Shown in pieces: positions 1 through 8,360 of a stretch of DNA of 64,000 nucleotides. Both the position numbers and the translations under genes were made by a program. Position 1 is the first letter of the stretch. Each line of letters opens with the position of its first letter. Under the pieces are notes generated by a model. The model saw nothing but the letters and a program-made list of their open reading frames with translations. It searched no databases and was not told where the DNA came from. Source of the stretch: an uncultured Lachnospiraceae bacterium (GTDB lineage: Bacteria; Bacillota; Clostridia; Lachnospirales; Lachnospiraceae); assembly GCA_910579935.1 (NCBI GenBank), contig CAJTVQ010000008.1, forward strand, positions 1-64,000. Reading direction: 5' to 3'.

Positions 1-117
1 GTTTACTGGCGCTCTGGTACTGTTTTGGCTTTTTTTCCATTTTTCTTTCAACCTACTATCCTCATAATAAATTAGTTTATATAATCTTTATTTAAGATAT
101 ATTAACTCATTTACCTT

Positions 118-187
118 CTAGTAGGATTCAACTTAATTAACCTTATGCTTCACGCAGAATAAAGGTAATTAAGTTGAATCATACTAG
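118..187. repeat. Long inverted repeat able to form a nested hairpin
   Basis: Arms 118-139 and 166-187 pair over 22 bp with one mismatch (CTAGTAGGATTCAAC versus CTAGTATGATTCAAC when read as complements). Inside them, CCTTAT (141-146) can pair with ATAAAGG (159-165) with one bulge, and TGC/GCA (146-148/154-156) closes a TTCAC loop, so nearly the whole 70 nt folds back on itself. There is no T-run, so it is not a standard terminator. It could be a MITE-like element, a transposon end or a structured RNA. Confidence 0.75.
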
Positions 188-264
188 TGAATAACTTATT
201 ATTATTTCAAAATACCAAATAATCAAGAATTATCCTTTGTTTTTACCACTCATGGACAAATCCA

Positions 265-287
265 ATGGATAACTTTGAATTATCCAT
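265..287. repeat. Perfect 8-bp palindrome
   Basis: ATGGATAA (265-272) and TTATCCAT (280-287) are perfect inverted repeats with a 7-nt centre. No gene starts close by on either strand, so an operator role cannot be supported. Confidence 0.5.
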
Positions 288-568
288 CATTTAGAAATTG
301 ATTCTATCAGTACTGCGGATGTGTCCGCCAAATTATCTTGGGGAGTGGCTGGAGCCGAAATCTTGAAAGTGTTCTATGGTCTATTCTGCCACCTTGGGCC
401 TTCCTATGTCTTTGGAAAATGTGGGTGTGCTATAAGAACTAGGTATCAGAGAGCGCGTATTGAATATTCCGGTCTACATGTCCAGTCTGTCCGGCTAAAA
501 GGAAAAAGTAAAAGCACTGATTGACCTTTAAAATCGTATTAAAAAATGTGATATTGTAAAGCCTGCTT

Positions 569-883
569 ATGCACCGCAAAGCAGCTTTGGAATGGGCAAT
601 ACCACAATTTCTGAGTTATAATAGTCTGGCAGGTGTGTATGAGAGTCAGGAAGAGTACCAAAAAGCAATGACTCATTATCTAAAAGCATATAATATTCTT
701 TTGGTTAGGTTAGGAGTGGGGCATCCAAATGCACAGATTGTTTTTAAGAATATGAAAAAGGCATATGCAGGAGAGCACATGCCTTTTCTTTTTGGTCAGA
801 TATTCAGCGATTTGGCAATATCAGAAAAGCTGATGTACAGATCATTAAAGATATTGACCGTAACAGAATCAGCAAAAGTATAA
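569..883 (+). pseudogene. C-terminal remnant of a tetratricopeptide-repeat protein
   Basis: The first 70 or so codons read as the last repeats of a TPR protein: YNSLAGVYESQEEYQKAM, then a YLKAY helix, then LGVGHPNAQIVFKNMKKAY, the pattern found in kinesin-light-chain-like bacterial TPR proteins. About 104 codons remain. There is no N-terminal part and no ribosome binding site at the ATG. The last 35 codons are not TPR-like and lie antisense to the Uma2 gene. A hairpin with an A/T-rich base (756-787) sits at the end of the TPR similarity. I read this as a truncated, probably non-functional gene; the reading as TPR is fairly secure, the function is unknown. Confidence 0.6.
756..793. terminator. 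Hairpin with A-run and T-run, possible bidirectional terminator
   Basis: AAAAGGCAT (756-764) pairs with ATGCCTTTT (779-787), followed by CTTTTT. The A-run on one side and T-run on the other would allow termination on either strand, between the TPR remnant and the converging Uma2 gene. Confidence 0.5.
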
Positions 884-1354
884 TCCCTGATATCCTCTGA
901 TTCAAAATCATATATGGTGATGCGGTTTTGTCAGGATCCACGATCCAGTATTCACGCACGCCTGCGGTACGGTATTTAAAGAACTTTGTAAAATAGTCCA
1001 TCCGCCTGCTGCTTGGTGATACGATTTCGATGATCCAGTCCGGGGCGCCAGAGCAGCCCTTGTCTGTGAGTTTGTCAGGATCACATATGATGGAAATACC
1101 GGGTTCAACATAGTTTACATTATCCGCACTCAAAAACACTGCAAAAGGAGCGATATCTACTTCACAGGAGCCGTTATGGGTATTGATGTATTCGTGTACG
1201 GCTGCAAATATTTCTCCGGCAATACGCTGATGCTTTCTGGTTGGAGGCACCATATAGTAAATCTGTCCGTCTATCAGTTCCGCCCTGCTGCCTTCCGGCA
1301 GGTTGTAGATATCATGAATGGTATAGATTTTTTTGGAGCCAATGCTGGTGCCAT
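796..1354 (-). pseudogene. Uma2-family (DUF820) endonuclease-like gene with two frameshifts
   Basis: Uma2-family proteins have a PD-(D/E)XK-like fold; their cellular role is poorly known. The core is recognisable on the minus strand: YTIHDIYNLPEGSRAELIDG, then MVPPTRKHQRIAGEI, VEPGISIICDPDKL, DWIIEIVSPSS and GVREYWIVDPDK. The natural start is the ATG at 1354-1352, with AGGAAG just upstream. From there the frame is lost in an A7 run (about 1327-1333), where one more A would restore it. It is lost again after VDPDK in an A4 run (about 931), where one more A would give the usual DPDKNRITIYDFESED tail, ending at the stop 796-798. The family length of about 187 codons is then recovered. Two single-base losses, both in A-runs, mean either a decaying gene or consensus errors in the assembly. 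Confidence 0.75.
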
Positions 1355-1539
1355 GATTTCACTTCCTTTCTTGGTTAGTGTATGCGGTTATATTTTTGTT
1401 CCGCCTGGGAAGGAAAACTCTAAAATGTAAGAAGCTCTCATGATCTTAGCAATTTTGGAGAGATCTTGAGTTAAAAATATATCAGTTCTCATTCGTTGAT
1501 TAAAAGCCTGGGGTGTTTTACCCGAAGATTTGGCAGGTC

Positions 1540-3882
1540 CTACACGCTGACCACAAGATCCTGCGTTCCCTGCAGCCGGAAAATACTGTCCGGCCCGTTC
1601 ATCTTCAAGCCCATGACAGACGCGGCATTCACCTGTACATTCACAAACCGCAGGGTATATTCTTTTTCCGTTTCCACATGGATTTTAATTTCTGTTCCGC
1701 TTTTCTTTGCCGTAACAGCCAGCTCTGCCTGCTGGTCCATGCCGTAGATTACCGTGGAGGCTTCCTGCCCGTCCTGCAGGGCATAAATCCTGAGTTCCGC
1801 ATTTTCGCCGTAATCGTAATCCGGTCTGCCGTCTACGCTCCCCATGGCTATGATGGAATTTTCCTGAACCATAAGCGGGATGCTGAGGTATCCGTGCTTT
1901 TCCTTAATCCATCTGCCGCCCTGTTTTTCTTCCCCGGTGAAGAAATCCGTCCAGGTGCCGCCGGGAAGATAATACTCCGCCATGCCTTCCTCGTTAAAGA
2001 TGGGGGCTACCAGCAGACTGTCGCCCAGCATGTACTGCTTGTCGAGGAAATGGCAGGTCCTGTCCTCCGGATAGTCCAGTATCATGCTTCTCATGGTAGG
2101 GATACCGCTTTTGGAGGTTTCCACTGCCGTTTTGTACAAATAGGGCATCAGTTTCGCTTTAAAGCGGGTAAAGAAGCGTACCACGTCCACGGCTTCTTCA
2201 TCATATACCCAGGGTACGCGGTAGGAGGTGCTTCCGTGGAGACGGCTGTGGGAGGAGAGCAGTCCGAATGCCACCCATCTCTTGTATACATCCGCCGTGG
2301 AAGTGTGTTCAAAACCGCCGATATCGTGTGCCCAATAGCCGAAACCGGACATCATCAGCGAGAGTCCGCCCCGCAGGCTCTCTTCCATGGATTCATAATC
2401 CGACCAGCAGTCGCCGCCCCAGTGTACCGGGAATTTCTGACCGCCCACCGTGGCGGAGCGGGCGAACAGTACGGCTTCTCCTTTGCCCCGTTTCCGTTCC
2501 AACAGCTCATAAGTGCACTGATTATAAAGGTAAGTATAGTAATTGTGCATTTTTTTCGGGTCGGAACCGTCAAAGTAGGCCACGTCCTTTGAAGGAATCC
2601 TTTCGCCGAAGTCCGTTTTAAAGCAGTCTACGCCCATATCCAGCAGGACTTCCAGCTTTTCCTGAAACCAGCGGCAGGCGTCGGGATTGGTGAAGTCCAC
2701 GATGGCCATGCCCGGCTGCCACATATCCCACTGCCATACCTGGCCGTTGGTGCGTTTGATAAAGTATCCCTTTTCCATTCCTTCGTCAAAAAGTACGGAT
2801 TCCTGCGCGATATAGGGATTGATCCATACGCAGATATTCAGTCCCTTTGCCTTGATGCGGCTGATCATGCCTGACGGGTCGGGGAATACCCTGCTGTCCC
2901 AGACAAAATCCGACCAGTGGAAGTCTTTCATCCAGAAGCAGTCGAAGTGGAAGGTGCGCAGGGGAATGCCGCGGTTGATCATTCCGTCGATAAAGCTCAT
3001 TACCGTTTCCTCATCGTAATCGGTAGTGAAGGAAGTGGAGAGCCACAGCCCGAACGTCCAGGGAGCGGGAAGAGAGGGTTTTCCTGTTAAATCCGTATAA
3101 CGGGTCAGGACTTCTTTCATGGAAGGACCATTGATCAGGAAATAATCCAGATAGCCGCCTTCCACGGAAAATTCGGTTCTTGTCACCATTTCCGTACCGA
3201 CTTCAAAGGAAACCATTTCCGGATGGTTGACCAGTACGCCGTAGCCTTTGTTCGTTAAGAAGAAAGGAATGTTCTTGTAGGACTGTTCCGTGCTGGTGCC
3301 GCCGTCCGCATTCCAGATATCCACGCTTTGGCCGTTTTTAATAAACGGAGTAAAACGTTCGCCCATGCCGTATACCAGTTCCCCCACGGACAGGGAGAGC
3401 ATCTGGCGCATATAGGTATCCTGATTGTCGCCCTTGTCGTAGGCATCGCCTTTCCAGTCCGTTTTCATCAGAGCCAGGTCGCGTCCGGCGCTTCGGGTGA
3501 TCACCTCTCCGTTCCTTTTGTAAGTCATGGACCAGTTTTTCTTCGTGATGGTAAGGGTCAGGGAACCGCTGGAAACGGAAAGTTCCTCTTCGGATTCCTG
3601 TACGTCGAGCGGAAGATTGTCCGTAAGCTCCAGTTCGAAGGCGGGAGAATCCTGCAGGGTTCCTTTATGATGGTAAGTGCGCACCCTTAAAATTTCCCGC
3701 GCGGGAGAAGTGATCTCCAGGGTTAAATTAATGCCGCCCAGCGTATCCCCGCGCTTGATGATGGGATGGGTGGGGGCAAGCAGTGTTACTTTTGTGTCCT
3801 TGATCGTGCTGAAATAAATTTCCTGTGGTGCAAAGCAGGCACAGCCTTCTTTTTGCAGCCAGCATCCGTTGCTGAATTTCAT
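1540..3882 (-). CDS. yicI: GH31 alpha-glycosidase, probable alpha-xylosidase (YicI type)
   Basis: Glycoside hydrolase family 31 enzyme of 780 aa, close in size and motifs to E. coli YicI, which removes alpha-1,6-xylose from the non-reducing end of xyloglucan oligosaccharides. The nucleophile motif KTDFGE puts the catalytic Asp at residue 424; the acid/base Asp is residue 491 in HWGGDC, a spacing like that in YicI. There is no signal peptide, so it should act on imported oligosaccharides in the cytoplasm. It is transcribed away from the sensor kinase; a minus-strand promoter (-10 at 3976-3981) fits. GH31 also contains alpha-glucosidases, so the xylosidase assignment rests on the N-terminal resemblance to YicI and on the neighbouring GH42, GH29 and GH3 genes. 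Confidence 0.88.
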   Translation of the reverse strand: MKFSNGCWLQKEGCACFAPQEIYFSTIKDTKVTLLAPTHPIIKRGDTLGGINLTLEITSPAREILRVRTYHHKGTLQDSPAFELELTDNLPLDVQESEEELSVSSGSLTLTITKKNWSMTYKRNGEVITRSAGRDLALMKTDWKGDAYDKGDNQDTYMRQMLSLSVGELVYGMGERFTPFIKNGQSVDIWNADGGTSTEQSYKNIPFFLTNKGYGVLVNHPEMVSFEVGTEMVTRTEFSVEGGYLDYFLINGPSMKEVLTRYTDLTGKPSLPAPWTFGLWLSTSFTTDYDEETVMSFIDGMINRGIPLRTFHFDCFWMKDFHWSDFVWDSRVFPDPSGMISRIKAKGLNICVWINPYIAQESVLFDEGMEKGYFIKRTNGQVWQWDMWQPGMAIVDFTNPDACRWFQEKLEVLLDMGVDCFKTDFGERIPSKDVAYFDGSDPKKMHNYYTYLYNQCTYELLERKRGKGEAVLFARSATVGGQKFPVHWGGDCWSDYESMEESLRGGLSLMMSGFGYWAHDIGGFEHTSTADVYKRWVAFGLLSSHSRLHGSTSYRVPWVYDEEAVDVVRFFTRFKAKLMPYLYKTAVETSKSGIPTMRSMILDYPEDRTCHFLDKQYMLGDSLLVAPIFNEEGMAEYYLPGGTWTDFFTGEEKQGGRWIKEKHGYLSIPLMVQENSIIAMGSVDGRPDYDYGENAELRIYALQDGQEASTVIYGMDQQAELAVTAKKSGTEIKIHVETEKEYTLRFVNVQVNAASVMGLKMNGPDSIFRLQGTQDLVVSV

Positions 3883-4237
3883 GGTTGTTTACCGGTTCCT
3901 TTCTTTAAATTGTATTATGGTAATCTGACTCCTGCTGGCCGTTGGCTGCGAGCCTGGCAGGCACTGTTTCTTTTTATTATAATGAAAACAGGAAGAAGTG
4001 TATACTGTTTTTTTTGTATCAGTATTACCGTATTTTTTTGCGTATTGCACAATCCGCGGCATTGGGGCGTAAATGGTGCGGCTTATGCGCATTTCGGTGG
4101 CGAACGGCAACTGCTTATTTACAAATGGGTGTCTTCGTGCTTTACTTAATGAAAAGGGATATGAGGCAGGAATGGAAAGGGAGAAGCATAATTAAAGTGT
4201 AATAAAACGGAATCATAAAACAGAATCAAAAAACAGA
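3883..4237. other. Divergent intergenic region
   Basis: This gap separates the leftward GH31 gene from the rightward sensor kinase gene. It holds a plausible minus-strand promoter for GH31 (3976-4004) and AT-rich DNA before the kinase. A weak TTTACA is seen at 4108-4113 on the plus strand without a good -10. I see no gene in it. Confidence 0.5.
3976..4004 (-). promoter_or_regulatory. Putative sigma-A promoter for the GH31 gene
   Basis: On the minus strand, TATACA (4004-3999) and TATAAT (3981-3976) are separated by 17 bp. Transcription would start near 3969 and give a leader of about 85 nt. Confidence 0.45.
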
Positions 4238-6189
4238 ATGGAAAAGAAAATGAATAGAAAAGCAGAAGAAAAGACAGGATCAGTCATACCTCATCATACA
4301 GAAGGGAAAGCAAAAAAGGACAGGCAGATATTTGTCCCGCTGAAAAAGTATGCAAGCATCCGGAAACAGCTGTATACCATATATATTCTGGCGGTTATCC
4401 TGCCGATCATGATCATCGGGAGTTTCCTGCTGTGGAATACTTACCGGTTGCTGACGGACTATCACAGGGATTTACTGGAATCGGACAATTCCCGGGTGAG
4501 AAATATTCTGTTTGAGATGACCACACAGGTTTATAACATATCGGAGAATCTGGTTTTTGATGATGGAATCCAGGAAGTGCTGCGGGGAAACGGTCTCCCG
4601 GATGCCGGTATGACGGAGAAGGCAGACAGACTGACGGCATTGGACAACTATAATTATAATTATGCCGAGATTGAGAGCATTGAGATTTATACCGGTAATC
4701 CTATGCTGACAGACTATAAACAGTTTCACTATGCGGATGAGGAACTCCGCGGTAAGAAATGGTATCAGAGGGCGCTGGAACAGTCCAGCGTGTTCTGGGT
4801 GCCGCTGATGAGCAGCGATAAATACGGGAATGAATACTGGAATCTCTGTCTGGTACGGAAAATTCCGGTGATGCGTTCCGATTACGACGGGGTAATGGTC
4901 ATCCGGATCAGCGATAATTACCTGCATACAAGAATCGGCAGCCGGCAGTATGAAACCATGGTATCCGTAGACCGGGAGCCCGTTTTTTTCAGTACTGACC
5001 GGAGCGCCTATGGTTCGGGGCAGGCAGTTCCCATTGATTACGGGGAAAGTTATTACCGGTATGCGGGGACTTTGAAGACGGAAAGTGGGATGTGCTTTGT
5101 GAACGTGTCCACACTTCCCATGTACCAGTCGGATTCAGATATTTATATTTGTACGTTCAACTCGCAGGCATTCGGAAACATTGGGAGCATTATCGGAATC
5201 TGCGTAGCCATTATTGCCGTGGCGATCCTGATACCGGGCGTCCTGATCCATTATTTTACCGCTTATTTTACTTCCCGCGTGTGACCCTGCGTCATGCCAT
5301 GCATCAGGCGAGCAATGAGGACTATGAGATCACGGCTTCCGTCAGCGGCCAGGACGAGCTGTCGGAGGCATTTTCCGATCTGGAAACCATGGTGCGGAAT
5401 ATTAAGCGCAAAGACGCGGAAATGTATGAGGCGCGCATTAAGGAGAAGGAACTGGTCAACCGGCAGCAGGAGATGGAGTTTAAGATGCTGGCAAGCCAGA
5501 TCAATCCCCATTTCCTTTATAATACGCTGGAAACCATCCGCATGAAAGCGTTTACGGCGGGAGACCGGGAGGCGGCAGGGGCGATTAAAATGCTGGGAAA
5601 ATCCCTGCGCTATGTATTGGACAATACAGGGACGGTGGTCACCACTTTGGAGAAAGAACTGGAGCATGTGGAAAACTATCTGGCGATCCAAAAGCTTCGG
5701 TTTGGAGAAAAATTTAACAGCTTTTTTGAGGTGGAAGAAGACGTGGAAGCGGAAAAGCTGAGTATCATTCCCCTGATCTTGCAGCCGATTGTGGAAAATG
5801 CCCTGCTGCACGGACTGGAAGAGGTGGAAAGCGGAGGAGAAATCCGTATCCATCTATATATCAGGGAAGAGTTTTTCTTTATGGATGTGGAAGATAACGG
5901 CTGCGGCATGAAAGAAGAAGCGCTGGAGGAACTGCGCCGTAATATTGATGTAAAAGATTTTGGACGGAGCAAGAGCATCGGGCTGTATAACATTAACCAA
6001 AGGCTGAATCTCCATTACGGGGGAAGCCGCAACATGAGGATTTATTCGGAAGAAGGAAAGGGCACAACGGTGCGGCTGACTTTTTTCCTGAAGGATCTGA
6101 CGGCTGCTGACGGGCATTATCCTGCCGGTTATGGCACTGGAAGGGCAGATACGGAACCTGCTTTGCCGGTATCCGAATCTTGGAACTGA
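4238..6189 (+). pseudogene. YesM-type sensor histidine kinase gene split by a frameshift
   Basis: Membrane sensor kinase of the sugar-responsive YesM (HPK7/LytS-like) class. The first frame (4238-5284) gives a basic N-terminus, a membrane segment near residues 47-66, a long extracellular sensor region and a second membrane segment near 313-340, then stops just after TSRV. The second frame continues from about 5279 with the HAMP region (VTLRHAMHQASN), a coiled coil, the phosphoacceptor box INPHFLYNTLETIR, the N-box IVENALLHGL and the G-box DNGCGM. The break is at CGCGTGTGACC near 5278-5283: removing one GT unit joins the frames. It is therefore a real two-base insertion or an assembly error. 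The response regulator at 10110-11696 is the likely partner. The last 20-odd codons contain a sequence repeated elsewhere in the window (6121-6157). Confidence 0.85.
6121..6157 (+). repeat. 37-bp dispersed repeat, copy 1
   Basis: This sequence (beginning CCTGCCGGTTATGG, ending GGGCAGATACGGAAC) matches the complement of 40220-40256 at 33 of 37 positions. It lies in the terminal codons of the sensor kinase, beyond the last conserved kinase motif. Outside the 37 bp no similarity is visible. Confidence 0.7.
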
Positions 6190-6256
6190 AACAGGAGTCA
6201 AATGTTGCAGCCGCTTGGCTCGTTGCTCACGGAAATAAAGACAGAAAAAAGAAAAA

Positions 6257-6301
6257 CGGCAGACAGGCATATTTGATGAGTGCCTGTCCGCCGTTTTTTT
6301 A
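6257..6301 (+). terminator. Rho-independent terminator after the kinase gene
   Basis: CGGCAGACAGGCA (6257-6269) pairs with TGCCTGTCCGCCG (6281-6293) with one bulged base, followed by seven T. It ends the kinase transcript before the ABC transporter operon. Confidence 0.9.
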
Positions 6302-6463
6302 TGTCCGCAGATGGCTGCAGCATCTGCACGGGCAGGAAGCAGAGATAAAAAATGTGAGGTAATTTTGGTAAAGTATTTGCGGTATTTTTATTTTTTTCGT
6401 TTTTATATAATAAAAAAAGCAAGAAGGGGTGAGAACTGAAAAACAGAGAAGGAGGTAGTGTGG

Positions 6464-7399
6464 ATGAAAGCCAGAAACAGGGAAAAAGTTATAAAGCAGA
6501 AGTTCAGTATGCAGCTGATGTGGAAACAGAGGTATCTGCTGCTGATGTCGGTTCCTTTTGTCATATGGCTGTTTGTTTTCAAGTACATACCGTTGTGGGG
6601 GTGGACCATGGCGTTTCAGGAGGTAAAGCCGAAGACTTTTGCCCTGCCTGTATGGGAGCGGCCGTTTGTTGGATTTGACAATTTTGTCAAGGCATTTACG
6701 GACCGGATGTTCGGGCAGACTATGATAAATACCATCGGGCTCAGTATTTTGGGGATCGTGCTTGGAACCGTTATGGCGATCGTATTTGCCCTGATGTTAA
6801 ACGAGATTTGTTTTAACCGGTTTAAGAAAGTGACGCAGACCATTTCTTACCTGCCCCACTTTGTATCCTGGGTGGTTATCGCCAGTATCGCCAAGATGGT
6901 GCTGAACGACGGAGGCATGCTGGATACGATGCTGGGTACGAACCTGAAAATGATGAGTACGAATTCGCCTCTTTTCTGGGTGACGGTCTGCATCATCAAC
7001 GTCTGGAAGGAAGTAGGATGGGATGCCATCGTCTATCTCTCGGCCATGGCAGTTATTGACCAGGGGCTGTATGAGGCGGCGAAGGTGGACGGCGCAAACC
7101 GCTTAAAGCGAATCTGGCATATTACCCTTCCGGGGATCAAGCCGACGGTAGTGGTACTTCTGATCATGAGCATCGGAAGCGCACTGAATGTAGGCATGGA
7201 ACGCCAAATGCTTCTCAGCAACGGCATCGTACAGGATCATGCAATGGTACTTTCGTGGTTTGCCTATGTCAGGGGTATCGGTAACAGCAATTATGGGTTG
7301 GGTACGGCAATCGGTATGTTCCAGTCGGTGGTTGGGATCATACTGCTGCTGATCGCAAACAAAGTTGCGGGCTGGCTCGGTGAGAGCAGACTGATATAA
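6464..7399 (+). CDS. Carbohydrate ABC transporter permease, LplB/YtcP-partner type
   Basis: First inner-membrane subunit (311 aa) of a CUT1-type oligosaccharide importer. The protein is strongly hydrophobic with six predicted membrane spans and carries the permease EAA loop (YEAAKVDGANRLKRIWHITL) that docks the ATPase. The start is the ATG at 6464 with AGGAGG at 6450-6455, eight or nine bases upstream; a GTG two codons earlier is less well placed. The second permease follows after 13 bp and the binding protein after a further 69 bp, forming one operon. No ATP-binding subunit is present, so the importer probably shares a multitask ATPase such as MsmK/MsmX encoded elsewhere. Confidence 0.93.
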   Translation: MKARNREKVIKQKFSMQLMWKQRYLLLMSVPFVIWLFVFKYIPLWGWTMAFQEVKPKTFALPVWERPFVGFDNFVKAFTDRMFGQTMINTIGLSILGIVLGTVMAIVFALMLNEICFNRFKKVTQTISYLPHFVSWVVIASIAKMVLNDGGMLDTMLGTNLKMMSTNSPLFWVTVCIINVWKEVGWDAIVYLSAMAVIDQGLYEAAKVDGANRLKRIWHITLPGIKPTVVVLLIMSIGSALNVGMERQMLLSNGIVQDHAMVLSWFAYVRGIGNSNYGLGTAIGMFQSVVGIILLLIANKVAGWLGESRLI

Positions 7400-7412
7400 G
7401 GAGGGACGGACT

Positions 7413-8291
7413 GTGAAAGGTACAAAAATAAAAAGCAATGATAATATTCTGGATTACGTACTGTTAGTTGTATTTCTGTTTATTATCGTCATTACGTTAT
7501 ATCCGTTTTTGAACGTGCTTGCAATATCCTTTAATGACCCGATCGATACGATGCGGAACATTAATTTTATCATTCCAAGACAGTTTACTACCAGCAACTA
7601 TGTATATGTATTTGAGGAAAATGATTTGGTAAAGCCGCTGCTGCTGTCGGTGGCGAGGACGGTCATCGGCGCGGGAATCGGGGTGATATGCACGGCTATG
7701 CTGGCATATGTGCTGAGCAGGAAGGATTTTTATTTCAATAAGCTGTTTACACTGCTATTTGTCATTACCATGTATGTCAGCGGCGGACTGATTCCGGAAT
7801 ACCTGCTGTTAATGCGGACACTGAAAATGGGAAATAACTTTCTCGTTTACATTATTCCGGGTATGATATGGGTTTATAACCTCATACTGGTGCGTTCCTT
7901 TATTGAAGGACTTCCGGCAGCCCTGCAGGAAGCGGCGAGGGTGGACGGCGCCAATGATTTTATCATATGGGCCAAAATCGTGCTCCCTCTCTGCAAACCG
8001 GTACTGGCAACCGTGGCGCTGTTCATGGCGGTGGGCCAATGGAACTCTTTTATGGATACATACCTGTATGCAAAGGAACTGCCGACGCTGCAATATGTGC
8101 TGTATGAGATTATGGAAAAGGCAACGATCAAAATAGACCCTCATGCAGCGGAGCAGATGAAAAATGCGGTATCGCCCCTTTCCGTGCGCATGGCAATAAC
8201 GATCATTGCAACCGTGCCGATCATCATCGTATATCCGTTCCTGCAGAAATATTTTGTGGGCGGTATGACGGTAGGCGCCGTAAAGGATTGA
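7413..8291 (+). CDS. Carbohydrate ABC transporter permease, YtcP/LplC type
   Basis: Second permease of the importer (292 aa). The N-terminus has the typical family opening (LYPFLNVLAISFND), and the EAA loop reads LQEAARVDGANDFIIWAKIVLP. The start codon is GTG at 7413, preceded by AAGGAGGGA. It is co-transcribed with the preceding permease and the following lipoprotein. The C-terminal GGMTVGAVKD ending is characteristic of this permease class. The substrate is set by the binding protein and is inferred from neighbouring glycosidases. Confidence 0.93.
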   Translation: MKGTKIKSNDNILDYVLLVVFLFIIVITLYPFLNVLAISFNDPIDTMRNINFIIPRQFTTSNYVYVFEENDLVKPLLLSVARTVIGAGIGVICTAMLAYVLSRKDFYFNKLFTLLFVITMYVSGGLIPEYLLLMRTLKMGNNFLVYIIPGMIWVYNLILVRSFIEGLPAALQEAARVDGANDFIIWAKIVLPLCKPVLATVALFMAVGQWNSFMDTYLYAKELPTLQYVLYEIMEKATIKIDPHAAEQMKNAVSPLSVRMAITIIATVPIIIVYPFLQKYFVGGMTVGAVKD

Positions 8292-8360
8292 CAGACGAGT
8301 CAGGATTGGGTTTATGCCATAAAACTATAAAACTGAAAAGAGAATAGAAGGGAGAAAAGT

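Larger units (their letters stand above)
1..568. other. AT-rich stretch without a supportable gene
   Basis: No open frame here looks like a real protein. The 67-codon frame at 321-524 has no family resemblance that I recognise and no good ribosome binding site. The stretch holds two inverted repeats (118-187 and 265-287) and a short direct repeat, GAATTATCC at 227-235 and 277-285. Together with the broken genes that follow, it looks like decayed accessory DNA. Confidence 0.6.

Noticed and set aside
321..524. 67-codon plus-strand frame
   Set aside because: No ribosome binding site, no recognisable family; probably chance or a decayed fragment.
1513..2592. Plus-strand open frame of 359 codons
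   Set aside because: Antisense to the GH31 gene, whose catalytic motifs are intact on the other strand.
5270..5290. Programmed ribosomal frameshift in the sensor kinase gene
   Set aside because: There is no slippery heptamer and no downstream pseudoknot; a GT duplication explains the break more simply.
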